DNA of 64,000 nt from Plotosus lineatus (GCA_024760905.1 CM045733.1:24818501-24882500); one strand, 5' to 3'; counted from the stretch's first letter, positions 22,063-34,003 are shown. Made by a program: numbers and translations. The notes: generated by a model not told the origin, from the sequence alone.

Positions 22063-22600
22063 CAGGGATCCCTCACTTTCCGCTGTTAATTGGGAGCCCC
22101 CCCCTCGACCGCCGAATTCTGAATTCCGCAAAGTAGGATCAACCCCGCCCCTCCCCCTCGACTGACATATGCGTACATGTATCCTCTTCTATTCTTCTTC
22201 TATGTGTATATAATATCAATAAATACATATTCAATGCTACAAATGCTTATAATAACAATTAAACATTAAAAAATAATGCATAAGATGTAAATAAAATATA
22301 AATACACACACATACAGATGCGCGAGAGCACAAAGATGCGTGTGCAAGGACTCAGATGTGCACCCAATATAAAAATAAGTAATTTTGATGGGGGTTTTTG
22401 GGTTGTTTTTTGTTTGTTTTTTTTTTTTATTTTATTTTTATTTTTTGCATAATTGGCCTTGTTTAGCAGAATCTTTCTTAACTTTTCCCCTGTTCTTCCT
22501 TAATTTCCTTATTTTTTCTAATTTGATGAATATTTAAAAAAAAACACACAATGCACTGAAGCTGCATGAATTGCAGCGTGATGATATGTCGTGTGATTTC
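22063..22600. mobile_element. MITE, 'GGATCCC' family copy 3 (inverted)
   Basis: Left end CAGGGATCCCTCACTTTCCG, then CGCAAAGTAGGATCAA. The interior (ATACATATTCAATGCT, AATGCTTATAATAACAAT) matches copy 1 in reverse. The right end is decayed near GCACTGAAGCTGCATGAATT. Confidence 0.75.
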
Positions 22601-22705
22601 TTTCTGAACGTCTTAATCCTTACTATGTTGAGCCAAAAAGAAAGTATACGTACAACATGGATTCACATATATAACGGAACGTGATGCTAGTCAGCTTCCT
22701 CTCTG

Positions 22706-22985
22706 CATAATTTGCGAAGTAGGATCAACCCCCAACACCCCTTCCCGCTGACTGACATAAACATACAATGTCTATGTGTATACAATATCAATAAATACAT
22801 ATTCAATGCTATAAATGCTTATAATAACAATGAAACATTCAAAAATACTGCATAAGATGTAAATAAAATATAAATATACACAAATACAGACGCGCGCGTG
22901 CGCACACACAGATGCGCACCTCTCATAAAAATGTAAGTAGTTTTGATGGGCGGGGTTTATGCATTGTATTGGTTTTGTTCTTTGA
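22706..22985. mobile_element. MITE, 'GGATCCC' family, internal fragment
   Basis: Repeats the interior of the copy just upstream: GCGAAGTAGGATCAACCC, ATACATATTCAATGCTATAA, GATGTAAATAAAATATAAAT. Termini are missing, so this looks like a partial local duplication or a second truncated insertion. Confidence 0.7.
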
Positions 22986-23009
22986 ATACAGTGATGTTAA
23001 TGCCAGTTC

Positions 23010-23930
23010 AGTTTGGTGCCCCAATAAAAACCTGTCTTGAAAAAAAAAAAATCACATTTTATTTTTCAATAAAGAAAGGTTTGGTGAATAAGCATATGAA
23101 ACTGGTGGGGTTCGGTACCGCCAACAAGGTTAAGAACCACTGCTCTAGATGAACCAAAACAGAAGATCAACCGCTGTCTAAGTGAAAACTGTAGGTGATT
23201 TTGTATGTGACAGGAATTTTAGAGTAAACCGTGATGCATATTTTCAGAACACCATGTCTTGGTGGCATTCCATCCCCTGACCTTGAAATGCCAAAAATTG
23301 GTCCATCCCAAGGAACAAATAAGCGCAATCTACTGTAATGCATACATGCACAGAAGATTGCAGTGAATTTACATTTGGGGACCAAACAGTCACTGGGTAA
23401 ACAGAAGGATCTGCACAGAAGAGGTACCTCGTTTGGTCAGGATTCCTACAGGCCAGTGGTCACTTTTACTTTTAATGGAAAGACACATATCCTGGAAAGT
23501 GAGGAATGCTGATTTGAACTATATCAAGGACAAAGACTAAAAGTAGATCTTTCACCATCATATAAGGCAGTGATTGCAGCCATTCCCCAACTCATGCATG
23601 TGAATAAGCATGAAAATAACCTCTGGGATCATTTTTATTTAATAATGTGCTTTTGTTTGTAAAGCTGTAGTTTGTTATACTGGGGAAACCTACAGTCAGC
23701 TGAGACAGATGAAATCACTTGGATGAGTCATGAAACATTTCTCCCACTGAAAACTTTCTCTCCAGATGAACGGAATCAAACTTTCTGGGGAACCATTATA
23801 GAACTGAGCACACTCTGCATGGGAAAATAAAATAAAATAAAAAATAAAATAAAAATGTATTAATATATAACATTTTAAATAAGTAAACAATAAAGAGACT
23901 TTGATTGGATAATTAGTGATGAATATGTTT
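23010..23930. other. Unassigned non-coding stretch
   Basis: No exon or element recognised. The short A-rich (AAATA)n patch near 23826-23858 is simple sequence. Confidence 0.5.
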
Positions 23931-23934
23931 TCGC

Positions 23935-24885
23935 TGGCACTAAACCATTTGATTGTGGATAAAGAACCGTGCTGGAGGATGTATCTAGTGGACATGGAAA
24001 AGAAATAACTAATGATGTGCAGCTAACTGGGTTATCAAAGGCCAGCCATGTCTCTCACTGTCTATGGTGAGAGGTTCATGTAAAAGAACCATTGCTGACT
24101 TTTGTAAAGAGTAGCTGCAAAGCCGTCAGCATGTTTCTGTCCCTTGCTAAAGGGTCGTGTCAGGAAGGGTATCCGGCGTAAAAACCTATGCTAAATCAAA
24201 CATGCAAATCAAATGATTCGCTGTGGCGACCCCTGAGAAAGGGAAAAGTCGGAAGGAAAAGAAGAAGATTGGTGAAATTACTGGAATTGGGTTAAAAACT
24301 GTTCAACACATTATTATAGTATTAAAGAATAATTCGGAAGCTACAACTTTGAGGAAAACATGTGGGTTAAGAAAAATAAATCAAGAGATCTCTTAACACT
24401 TGGTGAAATCTCATCATAACAAATCAGCAGAACTCATATCTATGGGTAATAGTAAGACTGTTTCTACGTGCATTCAAAACTCATAGAATTGGGAGAGAGT
24501 AGCTATGTAGCTATTAAAGTATGTGAGAAAACTCCGAAAGAAAGGCTTCATTTCACTGGAGAGCATAAACACTGGACTCTTCAACTGGTCGAGTTAAGGC
24601 CCAGCAACACTATGTGGCAATAAATAACACTATGTGGTAAACATAAGTTAGCTGACTGATGTAAATGTATTGAATGAGAAGGTTAGCCCCAGTGAAACTA
24701 TTTGGACTGTGCTGGAGAAGACTTAACAGAGTGGTTTGACTGGCCATCAGTACAAGATCAAGTTTGCAGAGAAATAAGTATTATGACATTTTCATGACGT
24801 GAAAAAATGCCATTGCGAATGCACAGTGTAAAGCTACAGGAGCATTAATGAAATATTAGAGCATGCAACCCTTTCTATCATACAC
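23935..24885 (+). mobile_element. Tc1-like transposon relic (split by SINE-A)
   Basis: After the SINE insertion the text reads ACTGGAATTGGGTTAAAAAC, TGTTCAACACATTATTATAG, then AAAGGCTTCATTTCACTGGA and GGACTGTGCTGGAGAAGACT, ending GAAATATTAGAGCATGCAAC. These follow the order of a Tc1-like transposase gene common in fish (HTH region, DDE core, 3' end), with large internal deletions and stops. No intact ORF. Confidence 0.7.
24016..24268 (+). mobile_element. SINE-A, RTE-type tail, 5'-truncated
   Basis: Begins at GTGCAGCTAACTGGGTTATC, lacks the tRNA-like head, keeps the body, and carries the LINE-derived tail (GTCAGGAAGGGTATCCGGCG, then ATGATTCGCTGTGGCGACCC) ending AAAAGAAGAAG. Confidence 0.9.
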
Positions 24886-24889
24886 GTGT

Positions 24890-25900
24890 ATATTGGAGAA
24901 ATAATAACAACAACAACACTACACTGAATCACATGTGCAGTATTCCCTGCTACATGTACAGTACATAGATCATTTTCTAAAAATAAATGTGACTATAAAA
25001 TTCAATGGTTTATTTTAATACTGAGGATGATTATTATAATAATTTTTCTTGACATCCTGGAAGATATTTTCATGGGTGCTTCAGTAGACAAAGGATAGAC
25101 GATCAGTTTCGCTCAATCTGAATTAAAAGTCATGTCTATGGCTTTTTATTCCCATCTTTATTATTGCCACACAGATGTGTCAAGAGGTGATTAATTGCTC
25201 ATCTGTGAAGAGTACTTTGATTGACAGTTGCTGGGAAAATACTTGACAGATTGCCAAATGTTGAAAAATCACCATGGTTCCAGATCAACATTTTTTAAAT
25301 GAGTGAAAACGCATCCTTAAACAAGATGGAAAGAGCTTTTTAATAATTACTTTGAAAGTAAATCTGGCACCCAAATATCAAATTAATTAATAATTACTGT
25401 AATGTGTAATTCTTTCAATTGTCATGACTAGTTTTCACCATTGGTTAGCTGGAAAAACTCTCATTCATCAAAAACTACCTAATAAAAAAGATCGACTGGT
25501 CTCTGCTAAGTATTATGGGTAAACACACAATTGATGCTGTCAGGGAAATGGATCTCTATTTGTGGATATTCTTCAGGCAGAAAATATAGAGCATGCCACG
25601 GGTGCGATGGGGTAGCGGGCTTCCAACAGCGCTGAGCTCTCTGTAAATTATAGCAGCAAGCTGAAACTGTCAGTCTGCATTTCTCTGAGGAGGAACAGTA
25701 CATCGAGAACACACAGCTGGGGTCTGTCTGCCTTAAACAGTGCACCAGACATACATAGATGCAATCCTAAATCAAATGATCTCAAACTACTATACGCTGA
25801 CGTAGAACAGGTTTTAGTCATAATGTGTTAAAAATTGCATTATACTGAATTAGCCTTACAATTTCAGTACAATTGCTAAATTTGCTGATGTGGAGCAGTA
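24890..25900. other. Unassigned non-coding stretch
   Basis: No exon or repeat family recognised. The 79-codon minus-strand ORF at 25506-25745 has no recognisable domain. Confidence 0.5.
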
Positions 25901-25904
25901 ATGA

Positions 25905-26208
25905 ACCATGAACCATCACTTATCCATCAGGATTACAGGGGAAGCTGGATCTAGTCCCCTTCAGGCTAGAGGAAGGGTACACCCTCAACAGTCCACTGCA
26001 AGGAAATCACAAAGAAGCACATATCCAGTTCAGAGTAACCAGTTGATCCAATGTTTGTGTCCCTGCACTGTGCGAGAAAACCAAAGCAAACAAGGAGAGA
26101 ACATGCAAACTCAACAGAGAAAAACCCACGACAGCCAAAAGATTCAATTCCAGAACCGTCTAGATGAGATAACAATGCTAACCCCTGTTCCACCGGTCCA
26201 CCCAACAG
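25905..26208 (-). mobile_element. SINE-B copy, diverged
   Basis: Order of blocks fits minus-strand SINE-B: GGTACACCCTCAACAGTCC, GAGAGAACATGCAAACTC, GATTCAATTCCAGAACCGTC, ATAACAATGCTAACCCC. Confidence 0.65.
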
Positions 26209-26370
26209 TGAAGCTTTTTACTTCACGTCTTCATTGCCTCAGGTTGCACACTTGGGTTATTTGAAAGACACTTTTAATCATTTAATGAATATGAATTTAG
26301 TGCATTAACAAAGACATAAAGACATATCAAAAGTAATATAGAACTCTCATTACAGAGTTTTTCCTGTGAA

Positions 26371-26495
26371 TGTCATTCATTCATTTTCTGAACCGCTTAA
26401 TTCTAATTAGGGTTGCAAGGTGGTTGGCACCCATATCAGCTGACTCCGGGTGAGGGCAGAGCACACACCAGACAGACCTTGATCAAACTTGGTGA
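26371..26495 (-). mobile_element. SINE-B tail fragment
   Basis: CATTCATTTTCTGAACCGCT, TAATTCTAATTAGGGTTGC and CATATCAGCTGACTCCGGG form a clean tail complement. The head is missing. Confidence 0.8.
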
Positions 26496-26497
26496 CC

Positions 26498-26501
<4 letters not shown>

Positions 26502-26537
<36 letters not shown>
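26502..26537. repeat. (AC)n microsatellite
   Basis: AC run abutting the MITE terminus at 26538. Confidence 0.95.
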
Positions 26538-26541
<4 letters not shown>

Positions 26542-27365
26542 TCCCTCACTTTCTGCAGTTAATTGGGACCGAGATCCCCACGAGACCACCAAATTCCACA
26601 AAGTAGGATCACCCCCCCCCCCCCCCCAACTGATGTATGCATACATGTCTGTCTGTCTTCCTTTCGGCTTTTTCCCTTTTACTCAGGAGTCGCCACAGCG
26701 AATCATCTGATTCGCACGTTTGATTTGGCAGAGGTTTTTACGTCGGATGCCCTTCCTGTCACAACCCTTTTTAGCAAGGGACAGAAACACGCTGACGACT
26801 TTGCAGCCTACTCTTTACGAAAGTCAGCAATGGTTCTTTTACATACCTCTCACCATAGACAGTGAGAGACATGGCCCGCCTTTGATAACCCAGTTAGCTG
26901 CACTGGGAGGACAGTGACAACGTTGTGGAGAGTGGGACTCGAACCCCCAACCTTTGGATCAGTGATCCAGCGCACTATACCACTAGACCACCACTGCCCC
27001 TGATGTATGCATACATGTATGTGTGTATAATATTAGTGAATACATATTCAAAGCTATAAATGCTTATAATAACTATTAAACATTAAAAATAATCCATAAG
27101 ATGTAAATAAAATACAAATACACACAGATACAGACACGCAGATACACGTGCACGCAGTCAGATGTGCACCTGACAAAAAATGCAAAAAATGTAACCAGTG
27201 TTTTGTGTTTGTTTAGGGTTTTTTCATAATTGGCCTTGTTTTTGCAGCTTTTTCCTTCACTTTTTCCCTTATTCTTCCTTAATGTCCTTATTTTTTAATT
27301 CGATGAATATTTTAAAAAATGTGATGCACTGAAGCCACATGAATTGAAGAACAAAGTAGCAAGGG

Positions 27366-27370
<5 letters not shown>
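26538..27370. mobile_element. MITE, 'GGATCCC' family copy 4 (split by SINE-A)
   Basis: Left end CAGATCCCTCACTTTCTGCA; interior GATGTAAATAAAATACAAAT; right end CAAAGTAGCAAGGGATCA followed by (TA)n. A SINE-A at 26649-27000 interrupts it with an 18-bp duplication. Both ends abut dinucleotide repeats. Confidence 0.8.
26649..27000 (-). mobile_element. SINE-A, RTE-type tail, full length
   Basis: Flanked by exact copies of TGATGTATGCATACATGT (26631-26648 and 27001-27018). Read on the minus strand: head GGGGCAGTGGTGGTCTAGTG, B box GGTTCGAGTCC, body, then LINE 5'-leader segment and LINE 3' end, finishing GAAGGAAGACAGACAG. Confidence 0.95.

Positions 27371-27402
<32 letters not shown>
27370..27402. 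repeat. (AT)n microsatellite
   Basis: Separates the right end of MITE copy 4 from the start of the second LINE. Confidence 0.95.
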
Positions 27403-27406
<4 letters not shown>

Positions 27407-30400
27407 GCAGCCATGAAGGGGGGGGGGGCACAAGCCAGTGTCCACCCTCACACCAGTCCCAAGTTAGGATTAATGCAGAGGGTTGAGTCAGGAAAAGCAT
27501 CCGGCATAAAACCAATGGCAAATAAAATATGCGAGTCAAAACTAAGAAATTCATACCGGATCAGTCGAGGCCCGGATTAACAACAACCGCCATCAGTGCT
27601 GTTAGTGCTGTTAACGAACAGGGTACTGGTGGAAATTGGACAACTGTTGGTTGAAGACGTCGAAGAAGGAGAGGTGGAAGGCGTGTCCGTAGGAAGAGAG
27701 AGAGAGGAGGGAAGGCGTGAGTGTAGGACTGAGAGTAGGGACTTTGAATGTTGGAACTATGACAGGAAAAGGTAGTGAGCTGGCTGACATGATGCAGAGA
27801 AGGAAGGTGGACATACTGTGTGTTCAGGAGACCGGGTGGAAAGGTAGCAAAGCAGGAAGCTTAGAAACATGGCTTAAGTTGTTTTTTCATGGTGTGGATG
27901 GGAAGAGAAATAGAGTAGGAGTCATCTTGAAGGAGTTTGTCAGGAATGTTCTAGATGTGAAGAGTGTCAGACAGAATGATGAGTCTCAAGTTAGAAATTG
28001 AAGGCGTGATGTTCAATGTTGTTAGTGCTTATGCCCCACAGACAGGATGTGAGCTAGAAGAGAAGGAGAGATTCTGGAGTGAGTTAGATGAAGTGATGCA
28101 GAATACCCCCAGAGGTGAAAGAGTGGTAATTGGTGCAGACTTCAATGGACATGTCGGTCCAGGAAACAGAGGGGACAAGGAAGTGATGGGCAGGTTTGGT
28201 ATCTGGACAGGAACACAGAAGGACAGATGTTGATCAATTTTGCAAAAAGGCCGGGAATGGCTGTGGTAAACACTTTCTTCCAGAGAAGATCGGAGCATAG
28301 GGTGACTTGTAAAAGCAGAGGTAGGAGCACACAGGTAGACTACATCTTGTGTAGGCGATGTAATTTGAAGGAAGTCAGTGTCTACAAAGTAATAGTGGGT
28401 GAGAGTGTTGCCAAACAGAAAAGAACGGTGGTGTGTAGGATGGCGCTGATGGTGAGGAAGGTGAAAAAGGCAAAGGCAGAGCAGAAGACAAAGTGGTGGA
28501 AGCTAAAAAAGGAAGAGTGTTGGGTTGTCTTCAAGGAGGAGTTGAAACAGGCTTTGGGTGGTCAGGAAGTATTTCCAGATGACTGGACAATGACAGCTAA
28601 TGTGATCAGGTAGACAGGTAAGAGAGTACTTGGTGTGTCCTCTAGAAGGAGAGTAGATAAGGAGACTTGGTGGTAGAATGAGGAAGTGCAGGAGTGTGTA
28701 CAAAGGAAGAGATTAGCTAAGAAGTAGGACACTGAGCGGACCAAGGAGAGTAAACAGGAGTACAGGGAGACACAGCGTAAGGCGAAGGTAGCGGTGTCAA
28801 AGGCCAAACAGAGGGTGTATGATGACTTGCATGATAGGTTGGACAGTAAGGAGGGAAAAAATGATTTATACAGGTTGGCACAGCAGAGAAATAGAGAGGG
28901 GAAGAACATACAGCAAGTTAGAGTGATTAAGGACAGAGAGGGAAATGTATTGACTGATGACAGAAGTATGCTGGAAAGATGGAAAGAGTACTTTGAAGAG
29001 CTGATGAATGAGGAAAATGAGAGAGAAAAAAAGAGTAGAACAGATGACCGTTGAGGACCAGGAAGTAGCAAAGATTAGTAAAAGTGAAGTGAGGAAGGCA
29101 TTGAAGAGGATGAAGAATGGGAAGGCAGTTGGTCCTGATGACATACCTGTGGAGGTATGGAAGTGTCTAGGAGAGGTAGTAGTAGACTTTCTGACAAGAA
29201 CATTCAACAAGGCCTTAGAGAGTGAGAGGATGCCAGAGGAATGGAGGAGAAGTGTGATGGTGCCCATTTTTAAGAACAAGGGAGACGTGCAGAGTTGTGG
29301 CAACTACAGAGAGATAAAGTTGATGAGCCATATGATGAACTTATGGGAAAGAATAGTGGAAGCTAGACGAAGGGCAGAGGTCAGCATTTTGAACAACAGT
29401 TTGGTTTCATGCCAAGAAAGAGCACCACCGATGCAGTGTTTGCTTTGAGGATGTTAATAGAGAAGTACAGAGAAGGTCAGAAGGAGCTGCATTGTGCCTT
29501 TGTGGATCTGGAGAAAGCATATGACAGGATGCCGAGAGAGGAACTGTGGGATTGCATGAGGAAGTCTAGAGTGGCAGAGAAGTATGTTAGAGTGGTGCAG
29601 AACATGTATGAGAGATATAAGACAGTGGTGAGGTATGCTGTCAGTGTGACAGAAGAGTTCAAGGTGGAAGTAGGACTGCATCAAGGGTCAGCTCTGAGCC
29701 CCTTCTTGTTTGCGATGGTGATGGACAGGCTGACAGATGAGGTTAGACAAGATTCCCCATGGACGATGATGTTTGCAGCTGACATTGTGATCTGCAGTGA
29801 GAGCAGAGAACAAGTGCAGGAAAATCTAGAGAGGTGGAGGTATGCCCTGGAGAGGACGGGAATGAAGGTTAGCCTCAGTAAGACAGAATACATGTGCGTG
29901 AACGACAAGGACCCAAGAGGAATGGTGAGGTTTCAGGGAGCAGAGATAAGGAAGGTGGAGGATTTTAAGTACAGCGGCTCAACAATTCAGAGCAATGGAG
30001 AGTGTGGAAAAGAGGTGAAGAAGTGTGTGCAGGCAGGTTGGAATAGTTGGAGAAAAGTGTCTAGTGTGATGTGTGATAGGAAGGTATCAGGAAAAATGAA
30101 AGGAAAAGTGTACAAGACGTTATTGAGGCTTGTGATGCTGTATAGTTTAGAAACAGTGGTCCTGGGGAAAAGACAGGAGGCAAAGCTGGAGGTAGCAGAG
30201 ATGAAAATGTTGAGGTTCTCTTTGGGAGTCACAAGGATGGATCGGATCAGGAATGAGCACATCAGAGGGACAACACATGTAAGATGTTTTGGAGAAAAAG
30301 TCAGAGAGGTTAGATTGAGATGGTTTGGACATGTACAGAGGAAGGATAAATGTGGTGAAGGAGGACATGAAGGCAGTTGGTGTAAGGAAAGAAGATGCAG

Positions 30401-30479
30401 AGGATAGGGTGAAATGGAAGCAGATGATTCGCTGTGGCGACCCCTGAAGGGAACAGCTGAAAGGAAAAGAAGAAGAAGA
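27403..30479 (+). mobile_element. RTE-like LINE, second copy, decayed
   Basis: Starts with the same leader as the copy at 5303 (ATGCAGCCATGA then G-run) and ends AGGAAAAGAAGAAGAAG. It is near full length apart from a ~95-bp deletion near 30345 that removes most of the RLLRLELPGRR region. No clear target-site duplication was found. Confidence 0.9.
27717..30407 (+). pseudogene. Broken LINE EN-RT ORF
   Basis: The protein is the same as at 5432-8428 but is spread over at least six overlapping frames: 27717-28001, 27964-28233, 28227-28613, 28794-29054, 29008-29448 and 29409-30407. Frameshifts fall near 27960, 28210, 29040 and 29390, with stops near 28612 and 28675. The endonuclease blocks (CVQET, SAYAPQ, GADFNGHVG, VDYILC) and RT blocks (FVDLEKAYDR, GLHQGSALSPFLF) are readable. 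The catalytic FADD box has become FAAD (a T-to-C-type change at the first Asp codon gives Ala), so even the longest open piece could not polymerise DNA. It is a non-functional copy. Confidence 0.9.
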
Positions 30480-30489
30480 AGAAGAAGAC

Positions 30490-31320
30490 ACACAACTGCT
30501 TGCTGGGTATTGTAAATTTTCAACATAGAGAAACTTGGAAACTTTGCAAAAAAAAAAAAATTGGTGGTGCTTCTCTCTGCTCTCAAAATACCTTAAAGGA
30601 TGTACATCACTGCTTATCTGGATGACTTCAATGGATTATGAGAAAGACCTATTGCATGCATGGTCCCAGTTCTAATTTTGCTTATCCTGCAGTACTTGCA
30701 GTTGTTAGTTTTGTCTTCTGGTCCCCTCTTATAGATCTGTGATTTATCAGTTATCATGTCTTCCTTGTTAGTAATCATCCACTGAAAATAGGGCCTATGT
30801 CTGACACACCTCTGGTTTCCCCATTGTATCTGAGGTAGTGGACCAGATATCAGTCAGGTTCATCACCTGATGCAAACTAACAGTACGAAGAATACAAGTG
30901 ATTCCAATAAATTCCCAAGGTATAACAACTGTACAACAGTGGACACTATTGGAGTCTGTTCCATATTTATATCCATCAGATGGTTTTAAGTCCTTTTTTA
31001 ATTAACATTTGCATGCCTTTCTTTTCCATTTCTTATTTGGCAAATGTGCCCCATGTCCCATAAGGACTGTTCAATCTAGCAAAAAGTTTTGTCCATGAAT
31101 TGCTTCTTTTGATTGATCAAGGTAGTTGATTTTTATTTTTGTGGTGGACAACTGGCATTATACCATCGGTGTTCCAGGAACTTTAGTCGGAATACATTAA
31201 ATTCAGGGAGCTACCTTGTTTTCCGGGAGGGCGTTGCTTCCATTCTTAGAAAGTTTGGTCATGTTAAAATTAACTGTGGGTGATGTTACTGTAGATTTCC
31301 AAAAAATTGGTAAAATTCTA
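30490..31320. other. Unassigned non-coding stretch
   Basis: No gene or repeat family recognised. Confidence 0.5.
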
Positions 31321-31413
31321 CAAAGTGGGCAGTGGTGTAGTAGTTAGCACATAATAGCATATGTCTGTGCTTCCTGTTCTTATTTAGATGAAATATCAAA
31401 AGGTCACAGTGGG

Positions 31414-31753
31414 GGTCAGTGGTGGTCTAGTGGTTAGGGCGCAGGCTCGCTGATCCTAAGGTTAGGGGTTCAAGTCTCCACAAGGTTGCCACTGCCCCCC
31501 AGTGCAGCTAACTGGGTTATCAAAGGCGGGCCATGTCTGTCACTGTCTATAGTGAGAGGCATGTAAAAGAACCATTGCTGACTTTCGTAAAGATTAGCTG
31601 CAAAGCCGTCAGCGTGTTTTTGTCCCTTGCTAAAAGGGTTGTGTCAGGAAGGGCATCCGACATAAAAACCTCCGCCAAATCAAATGTGCGAATCAGATGA
31701 TTCGCTGTGGCGACCCCTGAGAAAGGGAAAAAGCTGAAAGGATAGAAGAAGAC
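31414..31753 (+). mobile_element. SINE-A, RTE-type tail, full length
   Basis: Exact 17-bp duplication CAAAAGGTCACAGTGGG at 31397-31413 and 31754-31770. Head TCAGTGGTGGTCTAGTGGTT (A box TGGTCTAGTGG) and B-box-like GGTTCAAGTC. The tail contains GTCAGGAAGGGCATCCGAC, then CAGATGATTCGCTGTGGCGA, ending GATAGAAGAAG. The 27 bases at 31694-31720 are identical to 30421-30447 in the second LINE. Confidence 0.95.
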
Positions 31754-31774
31754 CAAAAGGTCACAGTGGGCTTT

Positions 31775-32250
31775 TATCACATGGAAGTAAATCCATCAGG
31801 AATTAAGTTCATCAGCAGTTTAATATGTATTTTAGGTCCAAAAATTGTTTTGTTTATTCCAAGGATTGTTATTATTAGATATCATTAATATTTAAAAAAA
31901 AAATCACTTGATGCTCTGCGACTTGTAACCTTGATGTAGCGTGAAAGGGTGTACATCTAAACAGAGTGTTCCAAACAAGAAGATTATTAAAGTCTGTAGT
32001 CCACAGACCAATCAGCTCCTCAAAAGAGGTGACAGACAACAAGCACATCTCCAAATCCAGTCTGTCTTTTATCTCATGCCCTAATCTGTTCCTCAGTGCC
32101 ACAGAGCACATCAAGTTTCTCATACTGTCCACGAGCTCAGAAGGAATTCAGCATGCTGATGAATCTAAGACATCTGAGATATGCATACAACAATAAAGTC
32201 TGGTTTGAAAAGATTAATAAAGTAAGAAATAAAAGTGCCTCGGAATTTTA
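31775..32250. other. Unassigned stretch, possible old coding relic
   Basis: An 85-codon minus-strand ORF at 31875-32132 (with LRNRLGHEIKDRLDLEMC) has less biased composition than its surroundings, but I recognise no family and see no splice context. It is most likely chance or an old retroelement fragment. Confidence 0.3.
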
Positions 32251-32253
32251 ATA

Positions 32254-33054
32254 CAGTGGTACCTCACATTACAAAAATAATCGGTCCAGAGCTTTTTTCG
32301 TAACCTGCATTTTTCGTAAGTTGAACTGCATTTTACATGAAAAAACATGTGATTCATTCCAAGGCTCTTAATACTACCCCCTAAACCCTTTAAAAATTAT
32401 AAAAGCATACCTTTAAGACCTCCTTCTGCTTCAATATTGTATCGATGGTAGATGGCTTTGGCCATATTCCTTTGTGATATCACTCCAGCCCGTTTCTTCT
32501 TCCCACTGTGTGTGTGTGCGTGTGCGCATGTTGACCATGTCTTCTTCACAGTGTTATAATCTTACAAATGTTTATGGAAGATTAAAAGCCTGAGTCAAGA
32601 AATAAAGCATAAAAACAACAGTAACTCTGTCCTTTACACGAAAAGCATCATGGTGGATTCATCTCTATAATAGGCAATGGGAGGTAGATGCGTCATTCCT
32701 CCTAGGCAATGATATCCAAGATGGCGTCCAAGATGGCGTCAGGTCAAGATGGAGTCCCTGTCCAAGATGGCATCAGTTGGACCTGTCCAAGATGGCGCTC
32801 GATTGAAGGCGACATGAACGACAGCTCAGTTGTTAGCCAATGGGAGGCCAGTGGGGCGGGATGTTTGAACGTCATTGATGGGAGAGCAGCTCGTGCATTA
32901 TTTGAATGTTTAAATGGTGCGTTTAATATTTGAATGGCACGTTGCTTTCGTAATGTGAACTTGTTTCGTATCCGGAGACAAAAATTTTAGGAAAATGCTT
33001 TTTGTAACCTGAATTTTTCGTTTGGTGAGACTTTCATAAGGTGATGTACCATTG
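32254..33054. mobile_element. Tigger-like TIR element, 801 bp
   Basis: TA, then CAGTGGTACCTCACATTACA. The right end inverted reads CAATGGTACATCACCTTATG, followed by TA. Interior blocks (GATTCATTCCAAGGCTC, ACTACCCCCTAAACCCTTT, CCAATGGGAGGCCAG) are shared with the elements at 34884 and 50481. It contains five CAAGATGG motifs at 32715-32799. Non-coding. Confidence 0.85.
32715..32799 (+). promoter_or_regulatory. Cluster of five YY1-like CAAGATGG motifs
   Basis: Within 85 bp: CCAAGATGGCGT twice in tandem, TCAAGATGGAGT, CCAAGATGGCAT and CCAAGATGGCGC. The YY1 core is AAnATGGC, so four of the five match well. It lies inside the MITE at 32254-33054. Binding is inferred from motif only; a simple tandem duplication history would also produce this. 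Confidence 0.45.
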
Positions 33055-33212
33055 TATTCAGATAAGAAATGGTAAATCTGGATTAATAAATTAGTGAAAT
33101 TAGTTGCCTTGCTTGTTAGCACATTAAACCTTAAGTATCTTCTATTATTTTACGTTTTATTGTCTAAATCTTGCCAGATTAAACTCATTTTACTTTTTTT
33201 TCCCCCCTCTGC

Positions 33213-33494
33213 TAGTCGGGTACATCCTGAACAGCTCACCAGACCATCACAAAACACACAGACAACCTTTCACTCTCTCATTCACATCTGGAGCAATTGA
33301 GTCTTCATATACAACTAGTCTAATATGCATCTCATTGGGCTGTGGGAGGAAGTCTGAACACCCAAGGGAAACCCACATAAGCACAGGAGAACATGCAAAC
33401 TCCACACACAAAAAAACTCACCAGACATGAGGCAGAATCTAATATCTTTTTGCTGTGAAGCAGAACCGTTAATCACTGCACTATGGTACCGTCT
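33213..33494 (-). mobile_element. SINE-B copy
   Basis: GGTACATCCTGAACAGCTCA, TGGGCTGTGGGAGGAAG, GAGAACATGCAAACTCCACA, then head complement AATCACTGCACTATGGTACC. Confidence 0.75.
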
Positions 33495-33693
33495 TAGGAG
33501 GTTTACCTTTCAAATTTGGTCTTTTTTATGAGATAATGGGTGAATATTTCTTGTTTATAAGTTCTATAATCGTGCAGAACATTTGATGAGATTTTGAAAT
33601 TGTCACTGGTTAAGTTTTTTTAGTGATAGATGTCTGTGTTTGTTTGACAATGTACTAGTACATGTATTATATTATCTTAGAGGACAATAATAA

Positions 33694-33739
33694 GTGAAGG
33701 CAGGTACCCTGAACAGCTTGCCAGACTTTCACAGGGTCA

Positions 33740-33797
<58 letters not shown>

Positions 33798-34003
33798 CCT
33801 TTTACAATCACATCCAGGGGCAATTTGAAACAGACACTTTCAGTGGTTATGCGTGTTTTTCGACTGTGGGAGGAAACTGGAGTACCCCACACGAGTGAGG
33901 CGTGAACATGCAAACTCCACACAGAAACACCTGAGAATGGGATTGAAACCTGGACATGTTTGCTGTGTAACAGATGTGCTAACCATTATGCCACTCAACT
34001 CCC
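33694..34003 (-). mobile_element. SINE-B copy with internal (CA)n expansion
   Basis: ACCCTGAACAGCTTGCCAGA, then a (CA)n run at 33744-33795, then CAATTTGAAACAGACAC, GACTGTGGGAGGAAACTGG, GAACATGCAAACTCCACAC and head complement GTGCTAACCATTATGCCACT. The CA run occupies the position where other copies have a short ACACACA. Confidence 0.85.

Noticed and set aside
31875..32132. 85-codon minus-strand ORF as a conserved exon
   Set aside because: Composition is plausible, but I recognise no family and find no flanking exons; left as unassigned.
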